64,000 bases of DNA from Meira nashicola (Eukaryota; Basidiomycota; Exobasidiomycetes; Exobasidiales; Brachybasidiaceae), in NCBI GenBank assembly GCA_001600355.1, contig BCJU01000004.1, positions 62,001 to 126,000 of the forward strand, read 5' to 3'. A program made the translations under genes and the position numbers. A model generated the notes under the pieces. It was given only the letters and a program-made list of their open reading frames with translations, was not told the DNA's origin and ran no database searches. Below are positions 10,154 to 21,623 of the stretch, in pieces; position 1 is the first letter of the stretch; each line of letters opens with the position of its first letter.

Positions 10154-11321
10154 ACAACAACAAAAAAGGAAGGGTGGTGGGAAGAAGATTCAAACCTAAA
10201 GATTATCATACGATCCATTTTATATATAGGACAGAATTTTCTATTTTCATTCGATTTCCAGCTTTATTCTTGTGGTCATCCGCCCAAACAAATGCACAGT
10301 GACGAGTGGGGCGCGGGGATAGAGAGGAGAGAGAGATTTCATGCATTCATTCACGGGTAACGCGGGCGCATATAATCAGTATAGAAAAAAAAATCTTAAA
10401 AATCAACACGAAACATAAAACTTTTCCACCAAAACTGTGACTTTTTTTTTGATGGTATGGAGGTTGAGCTAGGATTTCATGTAATAAGTTGAATGTATGC
10501 GTGGGGGTATTATAGGAGTGCATCCATCTAAGACGCATCGAGCTATAGTTGACCCGGGCATGTACGTCACCACTTTTAAACCAACAAAGCGAAATTTCAG
10601 TCAAATGCATGATCTATGTACCATAAAAGACGCCGTTCGGTTAAAAAACTTATTGTTTTTTTCGCGTTCGCGTTTTATTTATTTATTTTTTTATTTTTCT
10701 TGGACACTACGTTTGTGTACATGCATGAAAAAGCTCCGAATCGGTCCGTCTTAAAAAAACAAAAATAACGGTGAATTTTGTTTCGGTAAAATTCCAGTCA
10801 AACAGAAATAACAGAACAGATTTTTTTTTGAAAATTTTCTTTTAGCCTGAAACGGCGGCAATGGTGGAAACGTAAAATGAATCTCTTTTTGCGGGAAGTA
10901 TATTAGGCATCTGAGCCGCGTTAACCCCCGGCAAAATGTACCTCTTTACCGGAATCGAAATTTTACGATCTTCTTGGCAAATTAAACCTGCGACCGACGC
11001 CTTACCAAAGGAGATATTCTATATATAAAACGTGATTAATTAATCAAACAAAACTTACCGAGGTTCCTTTTCTTGCTAACATTTTTAATCGTCATTATAC
11101 ATACACACATATTATATCTTTGGGACCTTGCATAAACGTAAAACGCCGTACTTGAAAAGTTCTTATTCGATGATCATCACATGATCTGCATGCGATTGAT
11201 CGACCAGAAAGTTTCACCTGCATGGCAACACATCCTAAATTATTTATATTCATATTAAAAGTCTTGGCAAAACACGTGATGATATTCTAAGTAGAGTGAT
11301 AAATAAAGTACAAATGCATAT
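10154..11321. other. Large intergenic region
   Basis: About 1.17 kb between two minus-strand genes; it contains the sugar-transporter promoter (a TATATATA-like stretch near 10220-10228) and the 3' flank of the ABC transporter. It is rich in A/T homopolymers. Short ORFs here look random. A stretch near 11270-11277 reads ACACGTGA, an E-box-like CACGTG site. Confidence 0.5.
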
Positions 11322-14300
11322 TTAACGACCAGAAGATTGTTTAGCTTTGAGGATACTGATTTCATCGATCGAAGCACTTGTGCAAAGTTGTGTAAATATA
11401 CCATTTTGACGGAACAATTTGATAGGTTCATCATATTCTGCCACTTTTCCTTGATCCATTACACAAATTGCATCTGATCTTCCAACAACAGTATCCAATC
11501 GATGAGCAACAGTGATTACAGTGCAATCTTTAAGTGAAGTTTGAAGCATTGTTTGAATATGAGCGTCTGTATCACTATCAACAGATGCAGTTGCTTCATC
11601 TAAGATTACGATTTTTGCTTGTTTAACTAATGCTCTAGCAATTGAAACCAACGCCCTTTGACCTTGTGAAAGATTATTTCCTTCTTCTGCGATATCCATA
11701 TCGAGATGTAATCCTTTTCTTGCTGTTGTTGTTTCTTGAACTTTCTTTTCAGTTGAAATCGTTCCTTCACTACTATTTACACTTTTTGTTATTGTTTCTT
11801 CTCCTTCAAATCCAGATAATCTTGCAGATTTAAGTGCTTGCCAAAGATGAACATCATCATGTTCTTCAAATGGATCAAGGTTATAACGTAATGAACCTTT
11901 AAATAAAACTGCATCTTGAGAAATGACTGAAATACTCTGTCTCAACAATGAAAGACCGATTTGAGAAATATCTTGATTATCAATAGAAATACTACCATCA
12001 CTCGCTTCCATCATTCTTAATAAAGCTGATAATAATGTTGTCTTTCCTGCACCTGTCCTTCCAACAACTCCAACTTTTTGACCAGGTTTAATATTCAAAC
12101 TTACTTCTTTCAATGCAGGCGGTAAACCTTCACGATGACTAGCAGTTAATTGTTTTAATTCAACATGTCCTTCTTGTGGCCATTTCTCAGCTGCGAGTTT
12201 TGTATCAATTTGTTTGATTGAATGTGGTTTTTCTTGTTCAACTGAATTTGCATAATGCAAAACACGTTCTATACTATTCATATTATTTTCAATTTCAGCA
12301 GATTGACGAATCATTTGACCGAAAACACTTTGAACGGTAACCATATAAGATAAAACAACACCTCCGCTTCCAGGAGAAATTGTACCACGTAAACCAACAA
12401 CAAGCATTGCCGTACCTAAACATAATAATGCACCAAACATATCCAAGCGAATATTTAACCAACGTTGACATGCAATCGAAAGCCAATAAGCTTTATTTTC
12501 CGTATCAATCCTTCTTCCGTTTTCTTCTATAAATAGTGGTAAAGCATCATATGCTCGTAATGTTGCTAAACCAGAAAGTGATTCAGAAAAATGTTCATAA
12601 ATCTTTGATCTCAGAACATTATTTAATCTTCTCAATTCACGTGAACTTGGTCTGTAAAACATTCCTGTCCAAACGTATGCTAAAACAACGATTGCAGCAA
12701 TTGCAAGGAAATAAGGTAGAATGATTGCTACCAAAACAATTGATCCAATAGCTTGAACGGTTGTACTGATAAACAGTCTCAATGTTTCTCCAACTACATT
12801 ATCGATCGCATCAATATCTTTGCTAAATCTATGTGTAATTCTACCTTGAGGAGTTGTATCAAAGAATGCAATTGGTGCATGCATGATACGTTTTGCTGCT
12901 CTTGCATGAATTTGATTTGAAACGTAAAATGCAAATAAAGCAAAAGAAGCACTCATGCAAAATAAACCAAGACTTTGTCCGACACCAAGAGCAGCATAAA
13001 CGCCCATATAAGTATCATTTGAAACTCCTTTCAACGTCTTTCCTTGCCACCAATTTAACCAAAAAGGACTCATAATTGTTGCACCTTGATAAGCAATAAT
13101 GCTAATAACAAATAAAGGAACCGTTAAAGGTGCTTGTCCGAGTAAAATATAATTTATATACGTCTTTGACGTTACTGAACCAACTAAACGTTCTTCTTTT
13201 TGCATGATATCTGCTGCTTTTTCTGGTTTCTTGATTGCATCTTTTTCAGCTTCTTTGTTCTCTTTTGTTTCTTTTTCATTCTCTAAAATGTGGGTATCCG
13301 TCTCTTCATCGGAGGTTTCTTCTTCTACATCCACTTTTTGATCAGTCTTTGCACCATGTTGTTTAACCAACTTTGCAAGATAACCATCTCGCTTTTGCAC
13401 TAAATCAGTAAAAGTACCTTGCTCTACAATCCTACCTTGATCCAAATAAAAGATTATATCTGCTCTAGGTAAAAGGCTAAGTGAATGAGTTACCAAGATA
13501 CAAGTCGAATCTTCACCATCTCCGTAACGATTTGATTGCATAATTCCTTGTTCGAATACTTCTTTACCCACATGAGCATCTAAAGCAGAGAAACAATCAT
13601 CTAACAATTTCAACTTTGTATCAGGACTATAAAGTGCTCTTGCTAAACTTATCCTTTGCTTTTGTCCTCCTGAAAGTGAAATACCTTTTTCGCCTACAAC
13701 AGTTTCATCTCCATGAGAAAGGGTTGCTAAATCTGCATGTAAAGAGCATCTTGTTAAAACGTCTTCATAACGCTTCTTATTGAATTTCCTTCCAAAAACG
13801 ATATTTTCACGAACACTTGAACTTAATAACCAAGCTAATTGAGGACAATAAGAAACTTTACCTGCAATCTTTGCTCCTTCTCCTGTTAATTGCATATCTC
13901 CGATCAAAGCACGTAATAAAGATGATTTTCCACTTCCAACCGGACCAACAATGCAAGCCAGCTGACCAGCTTTGACATGAAAAGAATCAATAAATAATCT
14001 TGTACTTCTTTTTCCAATTGATTCTTTCTCTTCTTCATCTTCATCATCATGATGTAAAAATGTTGTATTTTCGATTGAAACCATATCTCCTTCTTTTGTC
14101 ATTTCATCTTTTGGCGTAATTTGAGGTCCTGAAACATCATAAGGAGAACGTAAATCTGCTTGCATAAAAACACTTAATCGATCAACAGCAGCTCTTGCAT
14201 CAGCTAAAGCGCTTAAAACGACTGGTAACATTTGCAAAGGCGTTCTTAACAATAAAAAGAATGTTAAAGTTGAAAAGATTCTTGCTGCTTCAAGACCATG

Positions 14301-15548
14301 ACCTACTGCACTATAACAAACAAAGCTTACGACTGCAGCTAAAGTTGGAGCTGTAAAGCTAACTGCTGTATTGATAGAACGTAAAATTAAACGTTTTCTT
14401 AAAAATCCCATTTCGCTTGATCTTGATTTTGAAATTCTTGAAAGGACGGCGGGTTCCCATGCATATGTTTTGATTAATCGAATAGAAGCAACTGCTTCAA
14501 CGACTGCTTTAATCCTTGCATCTGTAAAAACCAAACTTTTACGTCGAAGTTGAAATAATTTGCGAACCATAACATTTTGAAGTGGATATAAAAGTGCAAT
14601 TAAAGCAAGACCAGGAAGAGCACTATAACCTAAACTCCAAATGACCAAAGCTGCAACAACTACGATTTGACATAAAGAAGTCCAACCCATATGAAAATAA
14701 CCACAACAAAAATCGATTCTTGAAACGTCTGCACTGACTAAGCTCATCAATTTTCCCGTTCCAAAACCACCATCACGTACTCTTGCTTTTTCGGATAAAT
14801 TTGTTGCCCTTCTAAAAACAACATGAATTAATGCACCACGAAGAGCAATACCCGTTGAATAAGATCGATAAAATCCATGTACGTTTCCTATAACTGAAAC
14901 AGCAAGAAGTAAGAATAATCCTGCTCCAAGACCGAATCCTTTTCGCATTGCTTCTTGAGAAGGATCTTTGAGAGTATCAATGATTGAACGTACTAAGAGT
15001 GGACTTGTGATCAAAGACATATCTCCTATAAACTTAAAAGCTCCACCCATCCAAAACCAATTGAACGCCACTTCATTTAATGACCAAGTAAGACTGGGTT
15101 CATATCGTTGCTTTTTGTCATCAATAGGTTGCCTACGAATCTTTTTCCAAGTGGACGTCAAAAAAAGAGGTTTATATGGCTGTGCATTTTTCGCTTTTGC
15201 TTCTGCTGTTCTTCTATTCCATGCTTCTTCCAATCTATCAGCATACACTTTTGCCCTTCTATGTTCGGGCATAGAATATAATTCATCAGCTTGTAATGGT
15301 CTTGTATATCCTATCGATAAAATACGCGAAAGCCATTGAAAGCTAAGAAGTGAAAGCCAATTTGCTTCCATTTCTGGAAAAGTTGGATTTGCATAACATT
15401 CTTTATCAGCTTCATTTATTGAATCATCTTCTTCATCACTTCTATCCAAACGTTCACATAATCTTTCCGTTCTTGGTTTCGCTCGAATGAATGGTACTTT
15501 TCTATACCATCTTCTAGTCGGATATCTATCCGTTGTTGTCGTACTCAT
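11322..15548 (-). CDS. ABCC-type multidrug exporter (YOR1-like)
   Basis: About 1,408 residues, a full-length TMD1-NBD1-TMD2-NBD2 transporter without the extra N-terminal TMD0, matching the yeast YOR1/oligomycin-resistance type of the MRP (ABCC) subfamily. NBD1 has Walker A GPVGSGKSS (about residue 535), signature LSGGQKQR and Walker B LKLLDDCFSALD. An acidic linker (Glu/Asp/Lys-rich) separates the halves. NBD2 has Walker A GRTGAGKTT (about residue 1160), signature LSQGQRALVSIARAL and Walker B IVILDEATASVD. NBD1 carries Asp instead of the catalytic Glu after Walker B (LLDD), the asymmetry typical of ABCC proteins. It probably exports organic anions or conjugated metabolites at the plasma membrane. 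I chose the ATG at 15548 (MSTTTT); an in-frame ATG at 15605 would add 19 residues. Confidence 0.95.
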   Translation of the reverse strand: MSTTTTDRYPTRRWYRKVPFIRAKPRTERLCERLDRSDEEDDSINEADKECYANPTFPEMEANWLSLLSFQWLSRILSIGYTRPLQADELYSMPEHRRAKVYADRLEEAWNRRTAEAKAKNAQPYKPLFLTSTWKKIRRQPIDDKKQRYEPSLTWSLNEVAFNWFWMGGAFKFIGDMSLITSPLLVRSIIDTLKDPSQEAMRKGFGLGAGLFLLLAVSVIGNVHGFYRSYSTGIALRGALIHVVFRRATNLSEKARVRDGGFGTGKLMSLVSADVSRIDFCCGYFHMGWTSLCQIVVVAALVIWSLGYSALPGLALIALLYPLQNVMVRKLFQLRRKSLVFTDARIKAVVEAVASIRLIKTYAWEPAVLSRISKSRSSEMGFLRKRLILRSINTAVSFTAPTLAAVVSFVCYSAVGHGLEAARIFSTLTFFLLLRTPLQMLPVVLSALADARAAVDRLSVFMQADLRSPYDVSGPQITPKDEMTKEGDMVSIENTTFLHHDDEDEEEKESIGKRSTRLFIDSFHVKAGQLACIVGPVGSGKSSLLRALIGDMQLTGEGAKIAGKVSYCPQLAWLLSSSVRENIVFGRKFNKKRYEDVLTRCSLHADLATLSHGDETVVGEKGISLSGGQKQRISLARALYSPDTKLKLLDDCFSALDAHVGKEVFEQGIMQSNRYGDGEDSTCILVTHSLSLLPRADIIFYLDQGRIVEQGTFTDLVQKRDGYLAKLVKQHGAKTDQKVDVEEETSDEETDTHILENEKETKENKEAEKDAIKKPEKAADIMQKEERLVGSVTSKTYINYILLGQAPLTVPLFVISIIAYQGATIMSPFWLNWWQGKTLKGVSNDTYMGVYAALGVGQSLGLFCMSASFALFAFYVSNQIHARAAKRIMHAPIAFFDTTPQGRITHRFSKDIDAIDNVVGETLRLFISTTVQAIGSIVLVAIILPYFLAIAAIVVLAYVWTGMFYRPSSRELRRLNNVLRSKIYEHFSESLSGLATLRAYDALPLFIEENGRRIDTENKAYWLSIACQRWLNIRLDMFGALLCLGTAMLVVGLRGTISPGSGGVVLSYMVTVQSVFGQMIRQSAEIENNMNSIERVLHYANSVEQEKPHSIKQIDTKLAAEKWPQEGHVELKQLTASHREGLPPALKEVSLNIKPGQKVGVVGRTGAGKTTLLSALLRMMEASDGSISIDNQDISQIGLSLLRQSISVISQDAVLFKGSLRYNLDPFEEHDDVHLWQALKSARLSGFEGEETITKSVNSSEGTISTEKKVQETTTARKGLHLDMDIAEEGNNLSQGQRALVSIARALVKQAKIVILDEATASVDSDTDAHIQTMLQTSLKDCTVITVAHRLDTVVGRSDAICVMDQGKVAEYDEPIKLFRQNGIFTQLCTSASIDEISILKAKQSSGR

Positions 15549-15895
15549 CCTGACAAAATGGTTTCTTAACACATCATCGTAGATAGAAAGCAAGAAGAAT
15601 GTCATTTTATTCCTTATACATTTTTATTAGCAAATCTGATAATCTGCCTTTAGATGCATTTCAAATAAAGCTCCACCTGTTTATGTACCATTTTACTCGA
15701 ATTTTAAAGTGAATTTGATTTTGGACACTAGCGTAGAATAAATAAAAAATAAGATATGCAGAAGAACGGTGTCTTCCCGCTTAATCTATTTATTCGAATA
15801 TGAATTGACAAGGCAAGAAAAGAGAGAACGCGTGAAGAAAAGTGTATTTTATCGAATGATTTTAATCTGATAAAAAAACAATGTACTGTACATAA

Positions 15896-17551
15896 TCAAA
15901 CGCAAGAAGAACAAGACATTCCCATTCCGCAACTTAATAAAGCTTCACTTCCACCACCTTGTTTTAAAACATTTTGAACTGCATCAACGTATTCTTGTCT
16001 TTCTGCTTGAGCTTGTGTTTGAGAAAGAGTCAGTTGTTCACGAGGAGCGATAATAATATTATCAATATCTGAATCATTTGTTGTTTGAGTTGCACTTGAT
16101 TGCGTTTCTTTTATTTTCATAGTTTTCATTGATTCTTCTACTTCATTTAAACATTTTTCTCTTTCCGTCCAAGGTTTTAATTTTAATGCTTTTTCAATCC
16201 TTGATAATCCTTCTAATAAAGCATGTCTTCGAAGTGTAAACGTTAATCTAAACATACCTAATTGTGGATGATGATAATTACTGCCCGGAGTTAAACAAAC
16301 TGCATTTTGTAAAAAGTGAGTCCAAAGAGCACCTTCTTTTGCAGCTGGATCTTTTAACGTTTGACCATCAACTTGTTCAGGTAAAAATCTAGTTAAATCG
16401 ATTAAAATGAAATGACCTGCAGAACATTGAACGTGTTTGATAGAATGAAAACTACACCAACGAACAACAATATCATATGCTTGTGCCATTCTTGCTTGAT
16501 TAGTTTGAATAAAATCATTATAAACTTCTTTATTATCAATCAATGCACAAAATAGAGCATCTGCAGGACTTGAGACCATATAAAGTTTTGCAGTTGCTTT
16601 CATTGCTCGTAAAAGAGCAGGATTACCTTGACTGATCAAAGTACCAACACGTAAACCATTAATACCGAAATCCTTTGAAGCGCTCCAAATGATATGAATT
16701 CTTCCAGGATTGCAACCTGCTTCTTTTTGCCAATCGATTGATAAAGCAGAATGAAAGGGTTCAGGTTGTTTATCATCTTTATTCTCAATCTTGGAGGAAT
16801 AAGTTGACATTGCAAATATTTCATCAAATATAAGATGAAGGTTATGTTTTTCTGCAAATCTTCCATATTCCAATAATGCTTCTCTATCATAACATCTTCC
16901 AACAGGATTATGAGGATTACAAACAATCACTGCTCTTATTATATTCTTTGGATGATTTGATTGCCATTCTTGTTTTGCTTTTTCAAATCCACGTAAAGCT
17001 GATTTACCATTAAAGTTGCTTGATCCAGTTCCGTCATCTGAATCACTAAAAACAGGAATGCATTCAACATCACATCTGCATGCGAAATCTGCATCATATC
17101 CATTATAATATGGAGCAGCAATCAACATTCCATCTCCTGGTTCGGCGAGGTGTTCTGCTAATTGATCTAAAAGAGGTCCACAGCCTGGTCCTGTAATCAA
17201 ATGTTGTGGTAAAACTTGTTTGACTGGCGTGAATATTTCAGAGTTGAACATGGTACACAAAGTTTTAAATAATCGATGAGAACCGAATAAGCTCGTTCCG
17301 TATGTTAAATCCGTTGGTTGCATTTGTAGATTTGCTCCAAAATACGTTAATAATTCAGGTTCAAGAAGGTAGTTGTTACTTATAGCCATATTCACAATAC
17401 CATACGGATTCGTTTCATAACAAAAAGCATTTCCGATTATTCGATCAAATATATCCCAAAATGCAGTAACATTTTTACCATGCTTTTGACCACGAGAAGA
17501 AAGTGCAGGCAGGTTAGATTGTTCGTTGACTTCTTTCAATGACATGTTCAA
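15896..17551 (-). CDS. PLP-dependent class I/II aminotransferase (ACC-synthase-like)
   Basis: 551 residues, fold-type I. Visible motifs: FGSHRLFKTLC and GPGCGPLLDQLAEHL near residues 90-130 (cofactor entry), CNPHNPVGRCYD near 205-220, DEIFAMSTY near 240, and SASKDFGINGLRVG around the PLP Schiff-base lysine, residue 293. This set is typical of the fungal branch related to 1-aminocyclopropane-1-carboxylate synthase, many members of which are plain aminotransferases in metabolic clusters. A C-terminal extension beyond residue ~460 is Gln/Thr-rich and ends in several cysteines (SCGMGMSCSSCV), possibly metal-binding or lipidated; its role is unknown. Amino donor and substrate are not assigned. Single exon; Met3 is an alternative start. 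Confidence 0.88.
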   Translation of the reverse strand: MNMSLKEVNEQSNLPALSSRGQKHGKNVTAFWDIFDRIIGNAFCYETNPYGIVNMAISNNYLLEPELLTYFGANLQMQPTDLTYGTSLFGSHRLFKTLCTMFNSEIFTPVKQVLPQHLITGPGCGPLLDQLAEHLAEPGDGMLIAAPYYNGYDADFACRCDVECIPVFSDSDDGTGSSNFNGKSALRGFEKAKQEWQSNHPKNIIRAVIVCNPHNPVGRCYDREALLEYGRFAEKHNLHLIFDEIFAMSTYSSKIENKDDKQPEPFHSALSIDWQKEAGCNPGRIHIIWSASKDFGINGLRVGTLISQGNPALLRAMKATAKLYMVSSPADALFCALIDNKEVYNDFIQTNQARMAQAYDIVVRWCSFHSIKHVQCSAGHFILIDLTRFLPEQVDGQTLKDPAAKEGALWTHFLQNAVCLTPGSNYHHPQLGMFRLTFTLRRHALLEGLSRIEKALKLKPWTEREKCLNEVEESMKTMKIKETQSSATQTTNDSDIDNIIIAPREQLTLSQTQAQAERQEYVDAVQNVLKQGGGSEALLSCGMGMSCSSCV

Positions 17552-18756
17552 TAAAAAGAAGGTGAAAGAGATGAGAGAAGGCTAGGGCCTTTTTCATATC
17601 ATGTATACAATAGCATTCATGTTGAGTCACACTTTTTATCTCGGCGCAATTCTAATTTCAAGCACGGTACCTTTTCGGATTAACAAAAAAATATATTTAA
17701 AAAAAGTGAGCTTTAATTTGACGCAGGCAGCCAGACTGTGTCAATCTTAAGCCAAGCGGACATTCAACATCGGATGCGCGGAAGAAGGGCCGACATGCTT
17801 ATATAATCAATGGCAGGCATTCACTAATTACGTAATCTTGCTATGAACATCGAAGCAAATTGGCTAGTTAGGGTTAGAATATATGCATTCTCAGTGAGTG
17901 AGAAATGATCTTATAGATATATTCCTTGTCATTGTCTTAAAAACCAATCTTGAGCTGTTATTCTTGGTCTTCACGATATATGTTTATATACAACACGGTG
18001 TCTTCCAATCAGATCATCATCGGCGACTTAGCCTCTTAGCCCGCCATTTGTTATGTTTCTTCTGCCAAGAATAGAAAGTGCTCATTCAGCGGACCATCAT
18101 ATCAGTCATGTTCCTTAATTAATGCTATCATATATCATAACATTGTCTTGGCATTGATAAGTCTGATTGAAATAGCACGTTCCAATGAATGCCTAGGTCA
18201 TTGCAAGAATGCAAAGTAGTTTATTGTTTGCATTGTTTATATGTACCTGCGCTGCGCTGCTGGGCTTTTGTGAATGCAGAACTTGAATAAATTCCTTAAA
18301 ATCGTTAGCGGTGTTTGAATCAGATCTACACTTTTTACTACGCACTGCGCCTACAGAAGAGTTGCACGAAAAGCCACACGAATAATTTTTCTTCCGCATA
18401 AAGGCAACTTTTTGATACGCACGCGTTTCATATTTCTTGGGAAACTTGCCTAATCGGGTTTCATGCTTTTATACCTCTAAACTGCACTCATAACCCAGGA
18501 AAAGCCAAAATGCGTGATGTACATACATCATTTATGCAGACTGCTGCTTATCGGGAAGACGGGCGAAAAAGAAACAGTCTAGATTGTTCTAACTTAAAAT
18601 TTAAGTCTTGTCTCCGCATATTCATTAAAATTTGTCTTAAAAATCCGGCGTCCCATTGTTCCAGAGGTAAAAGATGTAAAGATAATTCAACTTATAAATA
18701 CAACACCATCACTCTACTCTTATAATGATCTCAATCCCTTTCAAAGACTTACTATA
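17552..18756. other. Large divergent intergenic region
   Basis: 1.2 kb between the aminotransferase (minus) and the GH105-like gene (plus). It contains both promoters, AT-rich spacers and a CpG-dense TGCGCTGCGCTGCTGGG stretch near 18246-18262. I found no credible gene or tRNA. Confidence 0.5.
18693..18700 (+). promoter_or_regulatory. TATA-like box of GH105-like gene
   Basis: TATAAATA, 56 bp before the ATG at 18757 and followed by a pyrimidine-rich leader (CATCACTCTACTCTT). Position and context fit a fungal core promoter. Confidence 0.45.
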
Positions 18757-19992
18757 ATGAGGACAGGATTGAATTTGATCATTCTTTCGATTTGTCTGCT
18801 GGTCAGAGAATCGTTAGAAGCACCTGGAATATCACCACTTCAAGTTTCAATCTCTTCATCTTCTTCCGTTCCCACAATCGATACAGGAAAAACATTATCA
18901 CTTGCAAAACAACTTTCAAGTCATAGTTGGGAATTCGGAACTACAACTCAAGCATCATTAGAAGTTAATAATCCAGAATTAAGCGTTTTTAGTAAAAATG
19001 CTTTCCCTAATGGAAAGATACCTATTGTTTCAGGAACAGGTAAAAATATTGACGCATTAGCATATGCAAAACAAAAGATACAAACAAATAGTCCTACTTT
19101 AGCTGATGGAATGGGAGCAATTGGAGATCCAGCTTCATTAGGAGTAGGTGCAATCTTATTAGGTTTTGCATCTTCAACTAAAAATTCAATTTATAAATCT
19201 GCCGCTCAACGTCAATTAAATACCGTTTTAGCTGCACCTAAATTTTATAATGGCGCTCTTTCTCAACGTGCAGATGTTGCTGAATTATGGGCAGATAATA
19301 TGTTTATGTCTCCACCTTTTCTTGCTTATGCTGCCGTTGCAAATAATAACGTTACTCTTTTACGTCAAGCAATAAATCAATGTGCTCTTTATAGACAAGT
19401 TTTACAAGCAAATACAACTCAACCTTGGAATGGTTTATGGACACATATCGTTGGTCCACAATCTCAAACATTAGGTATTTGGGCAACAGGTAATGGTTGG
19501 GCAGCATTAGGAATGGTACGTGTTTTAGCAACTGTTAAGAATTGGCAAACAAGTTCTTCATGGTCAAACGAACAAGGTCAACTTATTCAATATATTTTAG
19601 AAATTATAAACGGCGCAAAAGCCGTTCTTGCTGAACCACAAACTGGCTTTTACAGAAATTATATCGTAGGAAATTCAGATTCACAAAATAATAATACTGT
19701 AGTTTGGTTCGGTGATGGTGCAGGTACGGCTGCTTTAACTGCTGCTGCTTTACGTTTAGCAGTCGTTCAACCTTCTTTAGCAACTCAATTGACAGCATTC
19801 GCTAAACCTTTATTGATCGCTTTGGCAAAAAATACAGACAGTAATGGAAAATTATCACCAACAGTTAATCCTTTAGACTGGTACACTACAACGCCTTACA
19901 CTTCAGGTAGTCCGGAAGGTCAAGCTTTTATTAGCATGGCAGGAGCGGCATGGCGTGATTGTCTTAATGCTAAAATATGCAAGAATAGCTAA
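18757..19992 (+). CDS. Secreted GH105-like six-hairpin glycosidase
   Basis: 411 residues. The first ~22 residues form a signal peptide (hydrophobic LNLIILSICLLV). The mature part shows the alternating hydrophobic/glycine pattern of an (alpha/alpha)6 barrel and the segment RADVAELWADNMFMSPPFLAYAA, in which Asp180 matches the general acid/base aspartate of unsaturated rhamnogalacturonyl/glucuronyl hydrolases (GH105/GH88). Further family-like segments are LWTHIVG, ATGNGWAALGMVRVL and the C-terminal SPEGQAFISMAGAAWRD. It is expected to act outside the cell on unsaturated uronic-acid-capped pectin fragments or similar glycans; the substrate is inferred from family only. Single exon. Confidence 0.85.
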   Translation: MRTGLNLIILSICLLVRESLEAPGISPLQVSISSSSSVPTIDTGKTLSLAKQLSSHSWEFGTTTQASLEVNNPELSVFSKNAFPNGKIPIVSGTGKNIDALAYAKQKIQTNSPTLADGMGAIGDPASLGVGAILLGFASSTKNSIYKSAAQRQLNTVLAAPKFYNGALSQRADVAELWADNMFMSPPFLAYAAVANNNVTLLRQAINQCALYRQVLQANTTQPWNGLWTHIVGPQSQTLGIWATGNGWAALGMVRVLATVKNWQTSSSWSNEQGQLIQYILEIINGAKAVLAEPQTGFYRNYIVGNSDSQNNNTVVWFGDGAGTAALTAAALRLAVVQPSLATQLTAFAKPLLIALAKNTDSNGKLSPTVNPLDWYTTTPYTSGSPEGQAFISMAGAAWRDCLNAKICKNS

Positions 19993-20174
19993 TTGAGTTG
20001 CTCCTTTCCTTTCCTTTTATAGAGATTGTAACATGTTAATAATATTTTCCTTAAAGAAACGTGCATGTGATAGTCAAGCTGAATTGGTGCTGATTTATAT
20101 CTTATTTTTTTATTGATAACAATTCCAGGTATAAAATTTATATGATACATGAAGTAAAAAGTGACAAAGGTTAT

Positions 20175-21623
20175 TCAAAAAGAATCGTTCATATAACTAC
20201 TTCCAAGTGGAGAAAGTGTACCATTTGCATTAAAGAATGCTAAATTTGAATTTAAATAATTATCCCAACCTGCACCTTTTGCGAAAACAGCCGAAAGAGC
20301 CCAAGCATAAATTGCAGGAGAATTATCTAAAAATTGAGCGGATTTTTGCATAAATTCAGTCATTTGAGCATCTGAACCACCTCCTGCTTGTGTTAAACCT
20401 AATTCACTTAAAATGATTGGTTTACCGAATTTTTTATAAAGTGAATTAATTCTTGTTTTTATTAATGTGACTGCGTTATCCACACTACCTCCTGCATCTT
20501 TTGCTAAATCGATATAAATGTGATAACCGATTGCACTAATATCACAACCAAGTTTATCGCATGCGTTCATAAAAGGTGTTAACCAATTATCCACATTCCA
20601 AACGATTGGAGGTGAAATAAGGTTTGATCCTTTAATACCATAAACTTGTGTAATTTGTGTATAAAATAAATTTGCAGCTGTTTGTGGATCCATATTTGCT
20701 TGACTTGTTACATCTGGTTCATTAAAACCAAAAATTGCACCTGGAATTGAATCTCCAATTGTTTGTTTAACTTGATTCCATTGAGCAGTTTTGTTTGAAC
20801 CCCAATACATTGGAATATATGGAACATTTGATGGCATTCCAGAAATAACGTCATTTTCCCAATGATAATATGATCCAATCTTTTTTCCGGCTGCCATCAT
20901 TGGTGCTTGTCTGCTATCATAACCCCATGCTAACATACGTTTACGTGTTTGATCAAATACAGACGTTAGACCTGGCTTACCGTATCTATTTGTTGTTCCA
21001 TAGGAAGGATTTGAAACGGGCGTATTTGCTGGAATAACGGTAGTACTGGTAGATGTGGGTGTAGTGACAGATTTAGGTGTTGTGCTAGTTGCAGGCGTAG
21101 GTGTTATGCTAATTGCTGGAGAAGATAAAGCATTTGGACCTTGAATATTTGTATTTTTATTTGTCGTACTACAAGTGTATAATTGTAGTCTTGTTCCGTC
21201 TTGATAACCGGTCTGATAACCACTTCTAACATTTAAACAAAACTTTGATCCATTCCATCTAATTTGATTACCATCACGAGCAAAGAATTGATTTTTATTG
21301 GTTGAATTACATTGCCAAATTTGTAATGCTTGTCCATTCGCTCCTTTTCCATTTGGAACGTCTAAACATAAATTATTTGAAGTACGTAAAAGTTGTTTTC
21401 CATTTATGCTTGCTGGGATGAATTGCCATGTTTGTGCTGGTGCACCTGGAATGCATGTTTGAATTTCTTGTGTTGCTCCATTTATAAGATTATTGTTCTT
21501 TGTTGTTAAACATTTATTTGATCCTTGTGTTATTAAATTTCCAGAAGTTGATTGAGCAAGAGTGACAGAGAATGAAGCCAATAAGGCTGATAATAGGATG
21601 ATGAATTGATACTTGAAAGACAT
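20175..21623 (-). CDS. Secreted ricin-B lectin + GH128 (Asl1-like) glucanase
   Basis: 482 residues: signal peptide (1-23), ricin-type beta-trefoil lectin domain (about 25-155, with three QxW-like repeats such as QTWQF and LQIWQC), a Thr/Ser/Pro linker (about 160-205), then a GH128 glycosyl hydrolase catalytic core (about 210-480). The GH128 core shows KRMLAWGYD, YIPMYWGS, the acid/base in FGFNEPDV (Glu302) and the nucleophile in ILSELGLTQ (Glu407). GH128 enzymes cleave beta-1,3-glucan, so the lectin part may anchor the enzyme to carbohydrate. Probable role: wall remodelling or attack on glucans of other organisms. A TATATA run lies 31 bp upstream of the ATG. Single exon. Confidence 0.93.
   Translation of the reverse strand: MSFKYQFIILLSALLASFSVTLAQSTSGNLITQGSNKCLTTKNNNLINGATQEIQTCIPGAPAQTWQFIPASINGKQLLRTSNNLCLDVPNGKGANGQALQIWQCNSTNKNQFFARDGNQIRWNGSKFCLNVRSGYQTGYQDGTRLQLYTCSTTNKNTNIQGPNALSSPAISITPTPATSTTPKSVTTPTSTSTTVIPANTPVSNPSYGTTNRYGKPGLTSVFDQTRKRMLAWGYDSRQAPMMAAGKKIGSYYHWENDVISGMPSNVPYIPMYWGSNKTAQWNQVKQTIGDSIPGAIFGFNEPDVTSQANMDPQTAANLFYTQITQVYGIKGSNLISPPIVWNVDNWLTPFMNACDKLGCDISAIGYHIYIDLAKDAGGSVDNAVTLIKTRINSLYKKFGKPIILSELGLTQAGGGSDAQMTEFMQKSAQFLDNSPAIYAWALSAVFAKGAGWDNYLNSNLAFFNANGTLSPLGSSYMNDSF

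Noticed and set aside
10347..10754. Two overlapping short ORFs in the 10-11 kb spacer
   Set aside because: Both are low-complexity, overlap on opposite strands and cross poly-A/T runs.
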